64,000 bases of DNA, taken from an uncultured bacterium. GTDB taxonomy: Bacteria; Bacillota_I; Bacilli_A; RFN20; CAG-826. The position numbers were made by a program, and so were the translations under genes. The stretch lies in the NCBI GenBank assembly GCA_949300345.1, contig CASGDR010000007.1:62001-126000 (forward strand), in the 5' to 3' direction. Numbering within the stretch: position 1 is the stretch's first letter; each line of letters begins with the position of its first letter. The notes under the pieces were generated by a model. It was not told where the DNA came from and ran no database searches. It saw only the letters and a list, made by a program, of their open reading frames with translations. Shown piece by piece: positions 28,818 through 36,869 of this stretch.

Positions 28818-31800
28818 TTAGGCTGTTTCGGTTTCGATGGTGATGTTTTTAATGTAGGCGGTGTCGTTTCCATTATCGACGCTGCTATCTTTGCTATAAG
28901 TGATGGTGATGTAATCGCCGTATACCAAGCCGGTGATGGTGGCGGTGCTATAGCTGGTCATTGAGGTACCGCTATAGGACGCCAAGGGTGTACTGGAATA
29001 GTTTTTGTACCAGCACAGTTCGTCATAATTATTCTCGGAAGACACCATGTAGTCGAAGGAAAGGGTAACCGTCGACAAGGAATTATCTCCTATGATATTG
29101 ATGACCATCGAGGAACTGCTGTTATCTACTCCTTGGTTGCTAGAGGTGTATACCCCGGTTTCCGAATCGTAGGACCATGGATATGTTCCTGAAGTGGTAA
29201 TGCTGAAATCAAACAGCCCTTCAGTAATTACAATCTTGAAGGAAACCTCCCTCACAAGCGGAGCCACCGAGGCGTTTTCAATCTCGAAGGAAAGGCTGCT
29301 TTGAGAAGATAGTGCGCCCAAATCCGACAGGTTGATGGGGTGGTTTTCCAGGCTGGCGCTTTGGTTATTGACCTTCACCATGGTATGGGTAGGAACATCC
29401 ACCGGGAAAAGGTAGACATCCTTGGTAGCGTATTCGGTGTTTTCCAGCTCAAAGGCCTGTTTGGTCACGTCGGCGCTTAGGGTAATGGTATTGGTGACAT
29501 CCTGGCCAAAGGAAGTCAGGGTCGTGGTAGTGGAGGGGTCTACCGCCAGCGGGGTCAGGGTGATGTTTTGGCTGAAGCTGGCGTAGTTATTGCGGTAGAT
29601 GACATAAGCCGTGCTGCCGGAGGGCAAAGTGAGGGGATAGGAAGATGTTCTAGCGGATTCGCTTACGGCTTCCACCGTGGCGGTGTCACTAGCTTTATAG
29701 GCCACGTGGCTGGTTAGGGAGGTAGTGGATTCCCAGGTGTAGTTGGCCACTTCCTCGGTATCGTTGGTAAGGCTGATGTAGACGTTTAGGGATACATCTA
29801 CTTCCATGCTGGCCTCTACTGGGCCGGTATATTCGGAGAGTTTGATCTCCAAAGGCTTGAGATGGGAAGCGCCCGCGGGGGTGGATTCCACGTCATAGGT
29901 CACGGTGACGTCCATGGTGGAAGCGCTGCTGCTTCTTACATAGAACCTCAATACCTCTTCCGCCTTCAACTGGACGATGTCGATAAGGGTTCCATTAGAG
30001 GTCAGATAGGCATTCCCGGCCGCGCTTAGGGTGATGGTGTAGTTACCATCATAGGGAACTACCATTTCGAAGTAGTGGTTCTTAGTGGCTTCGCTTACGG
30101 ATACCGTGGTGTCGTATTCGATATCAATGGGCGCTTCTTCGTTGAGGCCGGTTTCCTTGATGATGGTGATGGGCGAGGAGTACATCGCATCCGGTGAGAG
30201 GCGGATGATATAGATGTAGTCGGCTTCGGCCTTGAAGAAGGTGCTGACCAGATCGTCGAAGTTGGCGCCCAAGACGGTATCAAGGTTGTTCAAGGTCCCT
30301 ACTTGGACATCCGGGTCACCATAATCATCGACGCTATAGTAGCTGATGCCCCTGATGGAGAAGTCGGTATTGATGGAATGCCATCCGTCGACCTCGGGAG
30401 AGAAAGAGATGTAAGTGGTGTTATCGAAGGTCCAATTCTTGGTTTCGTTTAGGCCGACGGGAATCGCATCCAGGGCGCTTTCGCCTTCGGGTAGTTCATT
30501 GTCCGGATAGGTCCCGATGGTGCCTTTGAAGGGCATGTCGCCATTGATATAGGTGGTAAATCTGATGGTGGTATCGTCAGTCTGCTCGGTGGCAATGACG
30601 AAGTCGACAGGCCCCACCAACAAGGAATCGTAGGTAAAGGTGACGCTGCTATCGAAATATTCGAAGTCTTGCTGTTCGTTGAAGACGTAGGTGGTTCCGT
30701 CTACGGTCGAGCTCAGGAAGTGGTCGGCTACCTTATCGATGGAAGTATAGGGGGTTTCCTCTAGCCAGCCGGTTTCGGCTTCGAAACGGTGATAGACCCC
30801 GTCTTTCTTAAGAAGGGCGTAACCATTGAGGCCGCTTTCATAGACATCGGTGTATTCAAAGGGAAGGATTACCACACCGTTATAGTCGACGGCGCCGTAA
30901 TAGCCGTTGTACCTGCCGAAGATAGCAGCGACCCCATCGATGAAGAAGGGGTTCATGTCCTTGAGGGAGGTGATGTAGTTGAGTTCCCCGTCATAGAGGA
31001 TGCTCGTTGCGGTATCGAGGATGTTACCACCGATCCTGACAAGGCTAGAAAGGTTATAGGCTCCCGAATCTCCTTTGACATTCAAGACGGCATCGGCGAA
31101 TAGCTTCTGGGTATCGCCGAGGGTCTTGTCCGCCTTGATGGTCTTTACGGTGAGCAGGAGGTAGTTGTAGACCAAGGAGGTATCGAACAGAGCTATTTTG
31201 GAAGATACCAGGAACCTGGCATCCAGTTCGTAGCGTTCTCCGGTCATGTAGTTGATGAGGATGTCCTTCAGGCTGTATTTGGTGCCCGAGGAATCCGAAT
31301 AGGTATAGGAAGCGGCATCATCAGGCAGCCTGGCGCTTTGCTGGTAATAGATATAGTCGCCCGCCATTACGAAATTGCTGACGGGGATGTAGATATTGCG
31401 GAGATATTCGCCATTGTTGTCGAAGAAATAGTAGTTGTTTCCGCTTTGGGCATAGGAATAGCCGTAATGGCCGTATAAGGAAAGGTCGGTCCGTTCCGAG
31501 TCGAAGAGGTCTCCGATGTCATAGTCGTCATCGAAGATCGATTCGGGGATGCTGCCGACTTGGGTGACATCGCCGGTAATCGAATATTGGAAGATGATCT
31601 CTTCATTACTATCAAACGGCGATCTTGCCGTCAGATATATGTAGTAGTCGCCGATGGTCACTTCGAAGTCATCGTCATCATAGAGGTATTGGCTTGAATA
31701 ATAAGACCCGACGTAGCTTTCATGGATCAGGGTATTCCCATAGCTATCGACCAAATAGTATTCCCCATCGATGGTATAGGAGATGAGGCCGCCGATATAG

Positions 31801-32210
31801 TTGACGTCGATGATGTTGTATCTTAGCCCGTTTTCCCTGTAGCTTGGGGCTACGACATAGTCGCCGCTGGCCAAGGAATAGAAGCCGAGGTTCCCATTGC
31901 TGTGAAGCTCAAAGGCCATGCTGTATGGTGCCGAGGACATGGTAGTGTTGTAGACGGTGATGGCATCGTGCTCATAATAACTCGGGAGGGAGATGTCCAA
32001 CCGCAGGTCAGCGTTGGCAATGAGCAGGTCCTTGACTAGATCTTCGTCATATGAAGAAGAGGAAGAGCTGTTATCGCCGGTGTTGCTGCTGGTAGTGGGT
32101 CTCAGCGAGTCACTAGAAGACGAGGAGTCACCGGGTATCGTGGTGTTGCAGCCTACCAAAAGCAGGGCGCTGGCTAATAAAGCAGCTGGTGCAAGAAATT
32201 TCTTTGGCAT
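28818..32210 (-). CDS. Large secreted lipoprotein with WG-repeat-like region
   Basis: A 1130-residue surface lipoprotein. The signal peptide ends in lipobox LLLVGC, so Cys ~21 would be lipidated. A Ser/Asn/Thr-rich linker (~25-60) follows. Residues ~60-500 are rich in Tyr and Asp and include WG-repeat-like units (GRYNGYYGAVDYNGVVILPF, then GYALLKKDGVYHRFE). The rest is a series of beta-sandwich-like segments, ending in a jelly-roll-like domain with LCWYKNYSSTPLASYSG. Start: ATG 32210 with GGGAGG upstream; an in-frame ATG at 32258 lacks a signal. It has its own terminator. Binding or adhesion is plausible but not shown. Confidence 0.7.
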   Translation of the reverse strand: MPKKFLAPAALLASALLLVGCNTTIPGDSSSSSDSLRPTTSSNTGDNSSSSSSYDEDLVKDLLIANADLRLDISLPSYYEHDAITVYNTTMSSAPYSMAFELHSNGNLGFYSLASGDYVVAPSYRENGLRYNIIDVNYIGGLISYTIDGEYYLVDSYGNTLIHESYVGSYYSSQYLYDDDDFEVTIGDYYIYLTARSPFDSNEEIIFQYSITGDVTQVGSIPESIFDDDYDIGDLFDSERTDLSLYGHYGYSYAQSGNNYYFFDNNGEYLRNIYIPVSNFVMAGDYIYYQQSARLPDDAASYTYSDSSGTKYSLKDILINYMTGERYELDARFLVSSKIALFDTSLVYNYLLLTVKTIKADKTLGDTQKLFADAVLNVKGDSGAYNLSSLVRIGGNILDTATSILYDGELNYITSLKDMNPFFIDGVAAIFGRYNGYYGAVDYNGVVILPFEYTDVYESGLNGYALLKKDGVYHRFEAETGWLEETPYTSIDKVADHFLSSTVDGTTYVFNEQQDFEYFDSSVTFTYDSLLVGPVDFVIATEQTDDTTIRFTTYINGDMPFKGTIGTYPDNELPEGESALDAIPVGLNETKNWTFDNTTYISFSPEVDGWHSINTDFSIRGISYYSVDDYGDPDVQVGTLNNLDTVLGANFDDLVSTFFKAEADYIYIIRLSPDAMYSSPITIIKETGLNEEAPIDIEYDTTVSVSEATKNHYFEMVVPYDGNYTITLSAAGNAYLTSNGTLIDIVQLKAEEVLRFYVRSSSASTMDVTVTYDVESTPAGASHLKPLEIKLSEYTGPVEASMEVDVSLNVYISLTNDTEEVANYTWESTTSLTSHVAYKASDTATVEAVSESARTSSYPLTLPSGSTAYVIYRNNYASFSQNITLTPLAVDPSTTTTLTSFGQDVTNTITLSADVTKQAFELENTEYATKDVYLFPVDVPTHTMVKVNNQSASLENHPINLSDLGALSSQSSLSFEIENASVAPLVREVSFKIVITEGLFDFSITTSGTYPWSYDSETGVYTSSNQGVDNSSSSMVINIIGDNSLSTVTLSFDYMVSSENNYDELCWYKNYSSTPLASYSGTSMTSYSTATITGLVYGDYITITYSKDSSVDNGNDTAYIKNITIETETA

Positions 32211-32396
32211 ATGTTCCTCCCTTTGAAGAAATTCAATACGCGTTAATGATAAGGTCAAATTTAAATATCCGCAATGGGCGGGCGCCCATGCCTAGTTATC
32301 GTGCGCGAACACGGGCATTATGCACGCGTAATTTAACAAATGAACCGCTTGTTCTTTGTGCTTGTTGAACATCGGGATGCTATTATTTCTGCCATA

Positions 32397-32666
32397 ATGC
32401 AACAAGCCGAAGAGACTTATGAAGAATATGTCCAAGAGGTCTTCCTTTGGATGGTGGATTTGCTTAGCAAGAACGGCTTCAACGTCAATCGCCTCCGTTA
32501 TAGCGGAAAGACCCCGAAGTCCTATTTGGATGCTGCCTTCAAGAAGTTATTGAAGATCCCAGCCCATGAAAAGAAGATGCGGGAACACTTCCACCGGAAG
32601 GACGATGCTGAGGAAGTTGCCAGCGAATTCCTGTTCCTGATCGCCTTTTCCGACTTGATCGGTTAG
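32397..32666 (+). CDS. Small protein of unknown function
   Basis: An 89-residue, mostly helical, soluble protein (MQQAEETYEEYVQEVFLWMV at the start; ends FLFLIAFSDLIG). I recognise no family. ATG 32397 is preferred over the in-frame ATG 32340 because TATTAT at 32381-32386 leaves 10 nt before it, matching the leaderless pattern; the upstream extension would cross the promoter. A terminator follows directly. It is divergent from the large lipoprotein gene. Confidence 0.6.
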   Translation: MQQAEETYEEYVQEVFLWMVDLLSKNGFNVNRLRYSGKTPKSYLDAAFKKLLKIPAHEKKMREHFHRKDDAEEVASEFLFLIAFSDLIG

Positions 32667-32668
32667 AA

Positions 32669-32697
32669 AAAACCGGCTTTGCAGCCGGCTTCTTCGT
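32669..32697. terminator. Bidirectional terminator
   Basis: CCGGCT (32673-32678) pairs with AGCCGG (32683-32688), with an A-run before and CTTCTT after. It separates the small gene from the convergent PKD lipoprotein gene. Confidence 0.85.
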
Positions 32698-32713
32698 TTC
32701 TATTTATCCCTAT

Positions 32714-33772
32714 TTATTCAAGGATCATGTTCATCATGATTTCGAGGGACCAATAGCCATCGCCGCTATCGTAGTAGCTGAGCATGGAGAAATTGCCTTC
32801 CTCATCCATGAACATGCCGTATTCGTCCCAGCCGATTTCGGTCAGCTTGACCTGATAGCTAGCTAGGTCGGCCTCACTGGCGCCGAAGAGGCGGCACTGC
32901 ATCGCATAGGCGACCATGGAACTCATGACGTTGGTGTAGTCGGTCAGGTAGACGAACTTGCCATCGGCGGGTTCAATGAATTCGAAAGAGGGGATGTACT
33001 GGGAGGTTTCCTTTAGGACAAAGGAAGCGAAGTCGCTATTCCAGGTGGCCCCGGAAACATAGTTTTCGAACCTCTCTTCGATGCACAATGTCCCTTCATA
33101 GACATACATCTGGAGTCTGATATAGGAATAGTCGGTGTCCTCGGTCTTCAGTTCATAGACGCCGGTATAGGTGGCCGTGGTGTACATCGAAGCCAGATAG
33201 GCGGTTTCGGTTTCGTTTAGTAGATAGCCTTCTAGGCCAAGCAGGGCCAGGTAGTTATCCAGAAGTTCCTGCTCAAAGGCCACATCGACTTCGACGCCGA
33301 GGACGGTTCCAGCCAAGTTGACGAGGGTTTCACAGGTGAACTCTTCTATCTCGCGGGAGCGGGGCATGATGTAGCCGACGTTCTCTAGCATCAGGGCTTC
33401 GGCTTCCTCTCCCCAGTCATATTGGTCATAGACATCGATGGAGACGGGACTAGAAGTGACGGAATTGCCGTAGGTATCGGAGACGGTCAGGGTTACGTCA
33501 AAGACGCCGCCTTCAACAAATGAAATGACATCGCCTTCGATCAGGCCGCTCCCATCGGGGATGTTATAGGTGTAGGTGAGCTCGCCGGTCGCGCCTTCTA
33601 TGGTGGCATCGAAAGTGACGCCCTCCCCGGTATAGACAGAGGTCTTATCCGCCGTGAAGCTGACAATCGTTGGGGGAGTGACGCTACTGCTGATTGAGCT
33701 GGAAGTAGCAGGGCCGCAGGCTACCAGGCCGAGGGCCGGTATGGTTAGAAGGGGGATGATTTTCTTGTTCAT
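32714..33772 (-). CDS. Secreted lipoprotein with PKD-like domain
   Basis: A 352-residue lipoprotein. The signal peptide ends in lipobox GLVAC (Cys ~19), then a short Ser-rich linker. Residues ~34-112 form a PKD/Ig-like domain (SVYTGEGVTFDATIEGATGE ... GGVFDVTLTVSDTYGN). The C-terminal ~230 residues are acidic and aromatic and unrecognised. AAGGAT precedes the ATG. PKD domains usually support protein or glycan contacts at the surface. The layout of lipobox, Ser linker and unknown domains parallels the large lipoprotein next door. Confidence 0.75.
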   Translation of the reverse strand: MNKKIIPLLTIPALGLVACGPATSSSISSSVTPPTIVSFTADKTSVYTGEGVTFDATIEGATGELTYTYNIPDGSGLIEGDVISFVEGGVFDVTLTVSDTYGNSVTSSPVSIDVYDQYDWGEEAEALMLENVGYIMPRSREIEEFTCETLVNLAGTVLGVEVDVAFEQELLDNYLALLGLEGYLLNETETAYLASMYTTATYTGVYELKTEDTDYSYIRLQMYVYEGTLCIEERFENYVSGATWNSDFASFVLKETSQYIPSFEFIEPADGKFVYLTDYTNVMSSMVAYAMQCRLFGASEADLASYQVKLTEIGWDEYGMFMDEEGNFSMLSYYDSGDGYWSLEIMMNMILE

Positions 33773-33849
33773 TGGATTGATCCTTTCTTGAAAAGCGAAA
33801 TGTTTATAAGCCTATATGGATTAATTTCAATGAATATTTGATTGGGTGT

Positions 33850-33877
33850 TTGGCAAATAGAGAAGATGCATTAGGAT
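33850..33877 (+). promoter_or_regulatory. Leaderless promoter of the phosphatase gene
   Basis: TTGGCA at 33850-33855 and TAGGAT at 33872-33877 are 16 bp apart. The predicted start falls at the ATG (33885). Confidence 0.6.
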
Positions 33878-33884
33878 TTCGGGT

Positions 33885-34349
33885 ATGGTGAAAATCCTAT
33901 TCGTCTGCCATGGAAACATCTGCCGCAGCCCGATGGCGGAGTTCGTTTTCAAGGACCTGGTCCATAAGGAAGGACTGGACGAACAGTTTTATATCGAATC
34001 CGCGGCGACAAACACCGAGGAGTTGGGCAACCCCGTCTATCCTCCAGCCCGAAGAAAGCTGGAAGAGCACGGCATCGATTGTTCGTACAAAAGGGCCAGG
34101 CAGATAAAGAAATCGGACTATGATGACTTCGATTTGATCATCGCCATGGACGAAGAAAACCTCTACTACATGGGTTGGGTGTTCAGGGAAGACTACCTCA
34201 ACAAAATTCACCTGCTAATGGAATATACCGATAGGCCGGGGGAAGTGGCCGACCCTTGGTATACAAGGGACTTTGATAGGACATACGAGGATGTCCTTGA
34301 GGGATGTAGGGGACTACTTGACCATCTTAGCAAAATCAAAGGTCTTTGA
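33885..34349 (+). CDS. Low-molecular-weight protein tyrosine phosphatase
   Basis: A 154-residue phosphatase. The P-loop VCHGNICRSPMAEF (~7-20) carries the catalytic Cys and Arg of the CX5R signature, and the general-acid Asp lies in ADPWY (~126). Size and order match the family. Such enzymes act on phosphotyrosine proteins or low-molecular substrates. There are no capsule genes or tyrosine kinase nearby to name a partner. It is monocistronic, with a leaderless promoter and a strong terminator. Confidence 0.93.
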   Translation: MVKILFVCHGNICRSPMAEFVFKDLVHKEGLDEQFYIESAATNTEELGNPVYPPARRKLEEHGIDCSYKRARQIKKSDYDDFDLIIAMDEENLYYMGWVFREDYLNKIHLLMEYTDRPGEVADPWYTRDFDRTYEDVLEGCRGLLDHLSKIKGL

Positions 34350-34356
34350 TTGATAT

Positions 34357-34380
34357 GCCCCTTTTGCGGGGCTTTTTTCT
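34357..34380 (+). terminator. Rho-independent terminator
   Basis: GCCCC (34357-34361) pairs with GGGGC (34368-34372), followed by six T. Confidence 0.88.
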
Positions 34381-34472
34381 TGGAAAACTCAAGGAATCGG
34401 AAAGTCGCCTCTTTTATATTGAGAAACAATAGCAAGAGAATTGAAGGCTGCTTTGCCTTATAATTTCCAAGC

Positions 34473-35261
34473 ATGAAAACCCGCCTGAAGATATTGCTCA
34501 CCAACGATGACGGCTACCAGGCCGAAGGGCTTTCCTTGATTCTAGACCTGCTCAAGGACGACTATGAGGTAAGGGTCGTGGCCCCTAGGAAGCACCAGTC
34601 GGGGAAATCGGCCTCCATCAACATCGATACCGAGATGCTTTTCATTAGGGAAAACGAATGGATCGAATCATTAAACGGCTCTCCGGCCGACTGCGTCAGG
34701 TATGGCCTCATCAGGCATCCTGATACCGACATCGTGGTGTCTGGTTGCAACCATGGCTTCAACATTTCCTGCTACACCATCTACTCGGGAACCTTGGGCG
34801 CGGCCATGCAGGCCACGATGCTAGGCTATCCTTCCATCGCCATTTCCGGATCGAGCCGCCTTAGCAATGTGAAGGAGCATTTTCGAAAGGTCTTCGATGA
34901 ACTGATCGATAGGAAACTATATTCATCAAAGTATTGCCTCAACCTCAATTTCCCTCCCACCGAGAAGGTAGAGGGGCTAAAGATGGCTAGGCTTGCCCCT
35001 TATCCGGAGCTTTTGGCCTTCTTCTATCACCATGTGAAGAAGATTCCGGCCCACGAAGTGGAAAAAAGCGAACTGGAACGCTGGTACGGGCTGGCCGTCA
35101 AAGACGAGATCTACCATAGCCTGGAAGAAGCCTTCAATTCCCCTAGTCCCGAAAGCGACGTGGCCTTGCTTAGCCAAGGATTCATTACGATGACCCCGCT
35201 GAAGGCCGATGCCTTTTCCGAGGAAGATTTCCGCAAATTGAAGGCGGTTTTGAAGGAATAA
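34473..35261 (+). CDS. surE: 5'/3'-nucleotidase SurE
   Basis: A 262-residue metal-dependent nucleoside monophosphatase. Family motifs are LLTNDDGYQAEGL (~9-21), PRKHQSGKSASI with the conserved Ser (~38-49), and DIVVSGCNHGFNISCYTIYSGTLGAA, written here in parts, with the Asn metal ligand. Length is normal. TATAAT at 34459-34464 leaves 8 nt to the ATG and there is no Shine-Dalgarno, so it should be leaderless. nrdG begins 1 bp after its stop, so the two are cotranscribed. Confidence 0.93.
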   Translation: MKTRLKILLTNDDGYQAEGLSLILDLLKDDYEVRVVAPRKHQSGKSASINIDTEMLFIRENEWIESLNGSPADCVRYGLIRHPDTDIVVSGCNHGFNISCYTIYSGTLGAAMQATMLGYPSIAISGSSRLSNVKEHFRKVFDELIDRKLYSSKYCLNLNFPPTEKVEGLKMARLAPYPELLAFFYHHVKKIPAHEVEKSELERWYGLAVKDEIYHSLEEAFNSPSPESDVALLSQGFITMTPLKADAFSEEDFRKLKAVLKE

Positions 35262-35262
35262 C

Positions 35263-35961
35263 ATGGATTTCTCGGGTTTTGAGAAAATGTCCCTCGTGGA
35301 CTTCGACAATCGGGTTTCCACGACCTTATTTACCGCGGGCTGCGACCTTAGGTGTCCTTTCTGCCATAACGGGGAATTGGTTCTAAACCCCTCTCGGGCC
35401 CCCAGGATCCCTTGGGCGGAGATTATGGATTACCTATCAAAAAGAAGAGGCATCCTCGATGCCGTGGTCATCACCGGCGGGGAACCGACCCTTATGAATG
35501 ATCTCATCGATAAGCTTAGGGATATCAAGTCCTTGGGCTATCTGGTCAAACTGGACACCAACGGAAACCGTCCTGAGAAGATCAAGGGATTCTATAAGGA
35601 AGGCCTTATCGACTATGTGGCGGTAGATATCAAAAATAGCGAGGCCAAATATGCCCTTACCTGCGGACTGAAGTCCATGGACCTAGGTAGGATCAAAGAC
35701 ACCATCGCCTTTTTGGTAAACGAATTCTCGGACTATGAATTCAGGACCACGGCCATGGAAGAATTCCATCAGGAAGAGGATTTCGAGGATATCGCCCGCT
35801 TGATCAAAGGGGCCAAACGCTATTTCATCCAGCACTATAAGGATAGGGAAGGTTGTATCGAACACGGCTTTCATCCCCTAAGCACCGAGAAGGCCGAAAG
35901 GTGCAAGACGATAATGGAAAAGGCCGGAATTCCTACCGGCCTAAGAGGCTTCGAACTTTAG
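35263..35961 (+). CDS. nrdG: Anaerobic ribonucleotide reductase activating protein (radical SAM)
   Basis: A 232-residue radical SAM activase. The [4Fe-4S] motif CDLRCPFC (~27-34) has CX3CX2C spacing, followed by the ITGGEPTL segment for SAM binding. It is in the longer NrdG2/PflA-like class that generates the glycyl radical in NrdD. The N-terminal FSGFEKMSLVDFDNR is the usual opening of this class. It is encoded head-to-tail with surE and convergent with trxB-nrdD, overlapping the trxB end by 4 bp. The partner nrdD lies 0.9 kb away on the other strand. Confidence 0.88.
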   Translation: MDFSGFEKMSLVDFDNRVSTTLFTAGCDLRCPFCHNGELVLNPSRAPRIPWAEIMDYLSKRRGILDAVVITGGEPTLMNDLIDKLRDIKSLGYLVKLDTNGNRPEKIKGFYKEGLIDYVAVDIKNSEAKYALTCGLKSMDLGRIKDTIAFLVNEFSDYEFRTTAMEEFHQEEDFEDIARLIKGAKRYFIQHYKDREGCIEHGFHPLSTEKAERCKTIMEKAGIPTGLRGFEL

Positions 35962-36869
35962 TTCTTGGTGGACAAATCAGAGAGGATATCCAAGGCGGCG
36001 ATGGCCCCGTCATTTACGGCGGTGACCACCTGGCGGATGTCCTTGGTCCTGCAGTCTCCGACGGCGTATAGGCCTTCGGTCTTGGTGGCCATATGGCCAT
36101 CGACCTTGATGTAGCCGTTCTCTAAATCGACCAAAGAGGCAAACCTTTCGTTATCGGGCACCATGCCGATGGCGACGAAGGCTCCCTTGACCGGGAGTCT
36201 TTTGCTTTCGGCGCTTTTAAGATCGCGATACTCGATTGCCTCAAGGCTCTCTTTCCCGATGAAGGCCTTGGTATCGGCTTCATGGATGACCTTGATGTTA
36301 GGGGTGGCCAGTACGGCTTCCTGGAGGGATTTTTCCCCAAAGAAGCGGTCGAACAAGGTAATAAGGGTGACGCTTTTGGAGGTCTTCGAGAGAAGTAAGG
36401 CATATTGCATGGCCGTGTTGGCATCCCCGATGACGGCAACGTCCTCATCTTTATAGAAGGCTCCGTCGCATAGGGCGCAATAGGAGACCCCTTTGCCCGA
36501 GAGTTCCTTTTCCCCCGGACAATTCAGGTGCCTGTGTTTGGCCCCTGTCGCGATGATCGCGGCCTCTCCTTCATAGGTGCCATAGTTGCCTAAGGCAATG
36601 AACTTATTCCCTTCTTTTTTGAGCGAGAGGACTTCGTCCATTTCGAATTCCGCCCCGAGTTCCATGGCCTGGTTGGCCATCTTGTCGGCCAAATCCGAGC
36701 CAAGCCCGCCTTCAAAGCCGGGGAAGTTTTCGATCTTGGGGCAATCGGCAAGCTGGCCTCCTAGGGTTTCCCTTTCTAGCAAAAGGGGGTTTGTACCCCC
36801 TCTTGAAAGATAGATTGAGGCCGTTAGGGCGGCCGGGCCGGCACCGATGATCAGTACCTTAGGCTTCAT
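35958..36869 (-). CDS. trxB: Thioredoxin reductase
   Basis: A 303-residue FAD/NADPH disulfide reductase. It has the FAD motif IIGAGPAALTASIYL (~6-20), the redox pair CALC within VSYCALCDGAFY (~133-136), the NADP-site VIGDANTAM and the C-terminal VGDCRTKDIRQV. CALC replaces the more common CATC. It overlaps the nrdD stop by 11 bp and is translated from the same mRNA. Its likely customer is the glutaredoxin-like domain fused to NrdD. Confidence 0.93.
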   Translation of the reverse strand: MKPKVLIIGAGPAALTASIYLSRGGTNPLLLERETLGGQLADCPKIENFPGFEGGLGSDLADKMANQAMELGAEFEMDEVLSLKKEGNKFIALGNYGTYEGEAAIIATGAKHRHLNCPGEKELSGKGVSYCALCDGAFYKDEDVAVIGDANTAMQYALLLSKTSKSVTLITLFDRFFGEKSLQEAVLATPNIKVIHEADTKAFIGKESLEAIEYRDLKSAESKRLPVKGAFVAIGMVPDNERFASLVDLENGYIKVDGHMATKTEGLYAVGDCRTKDIRQVVTAVNDGAIAALDILSDLSTKN

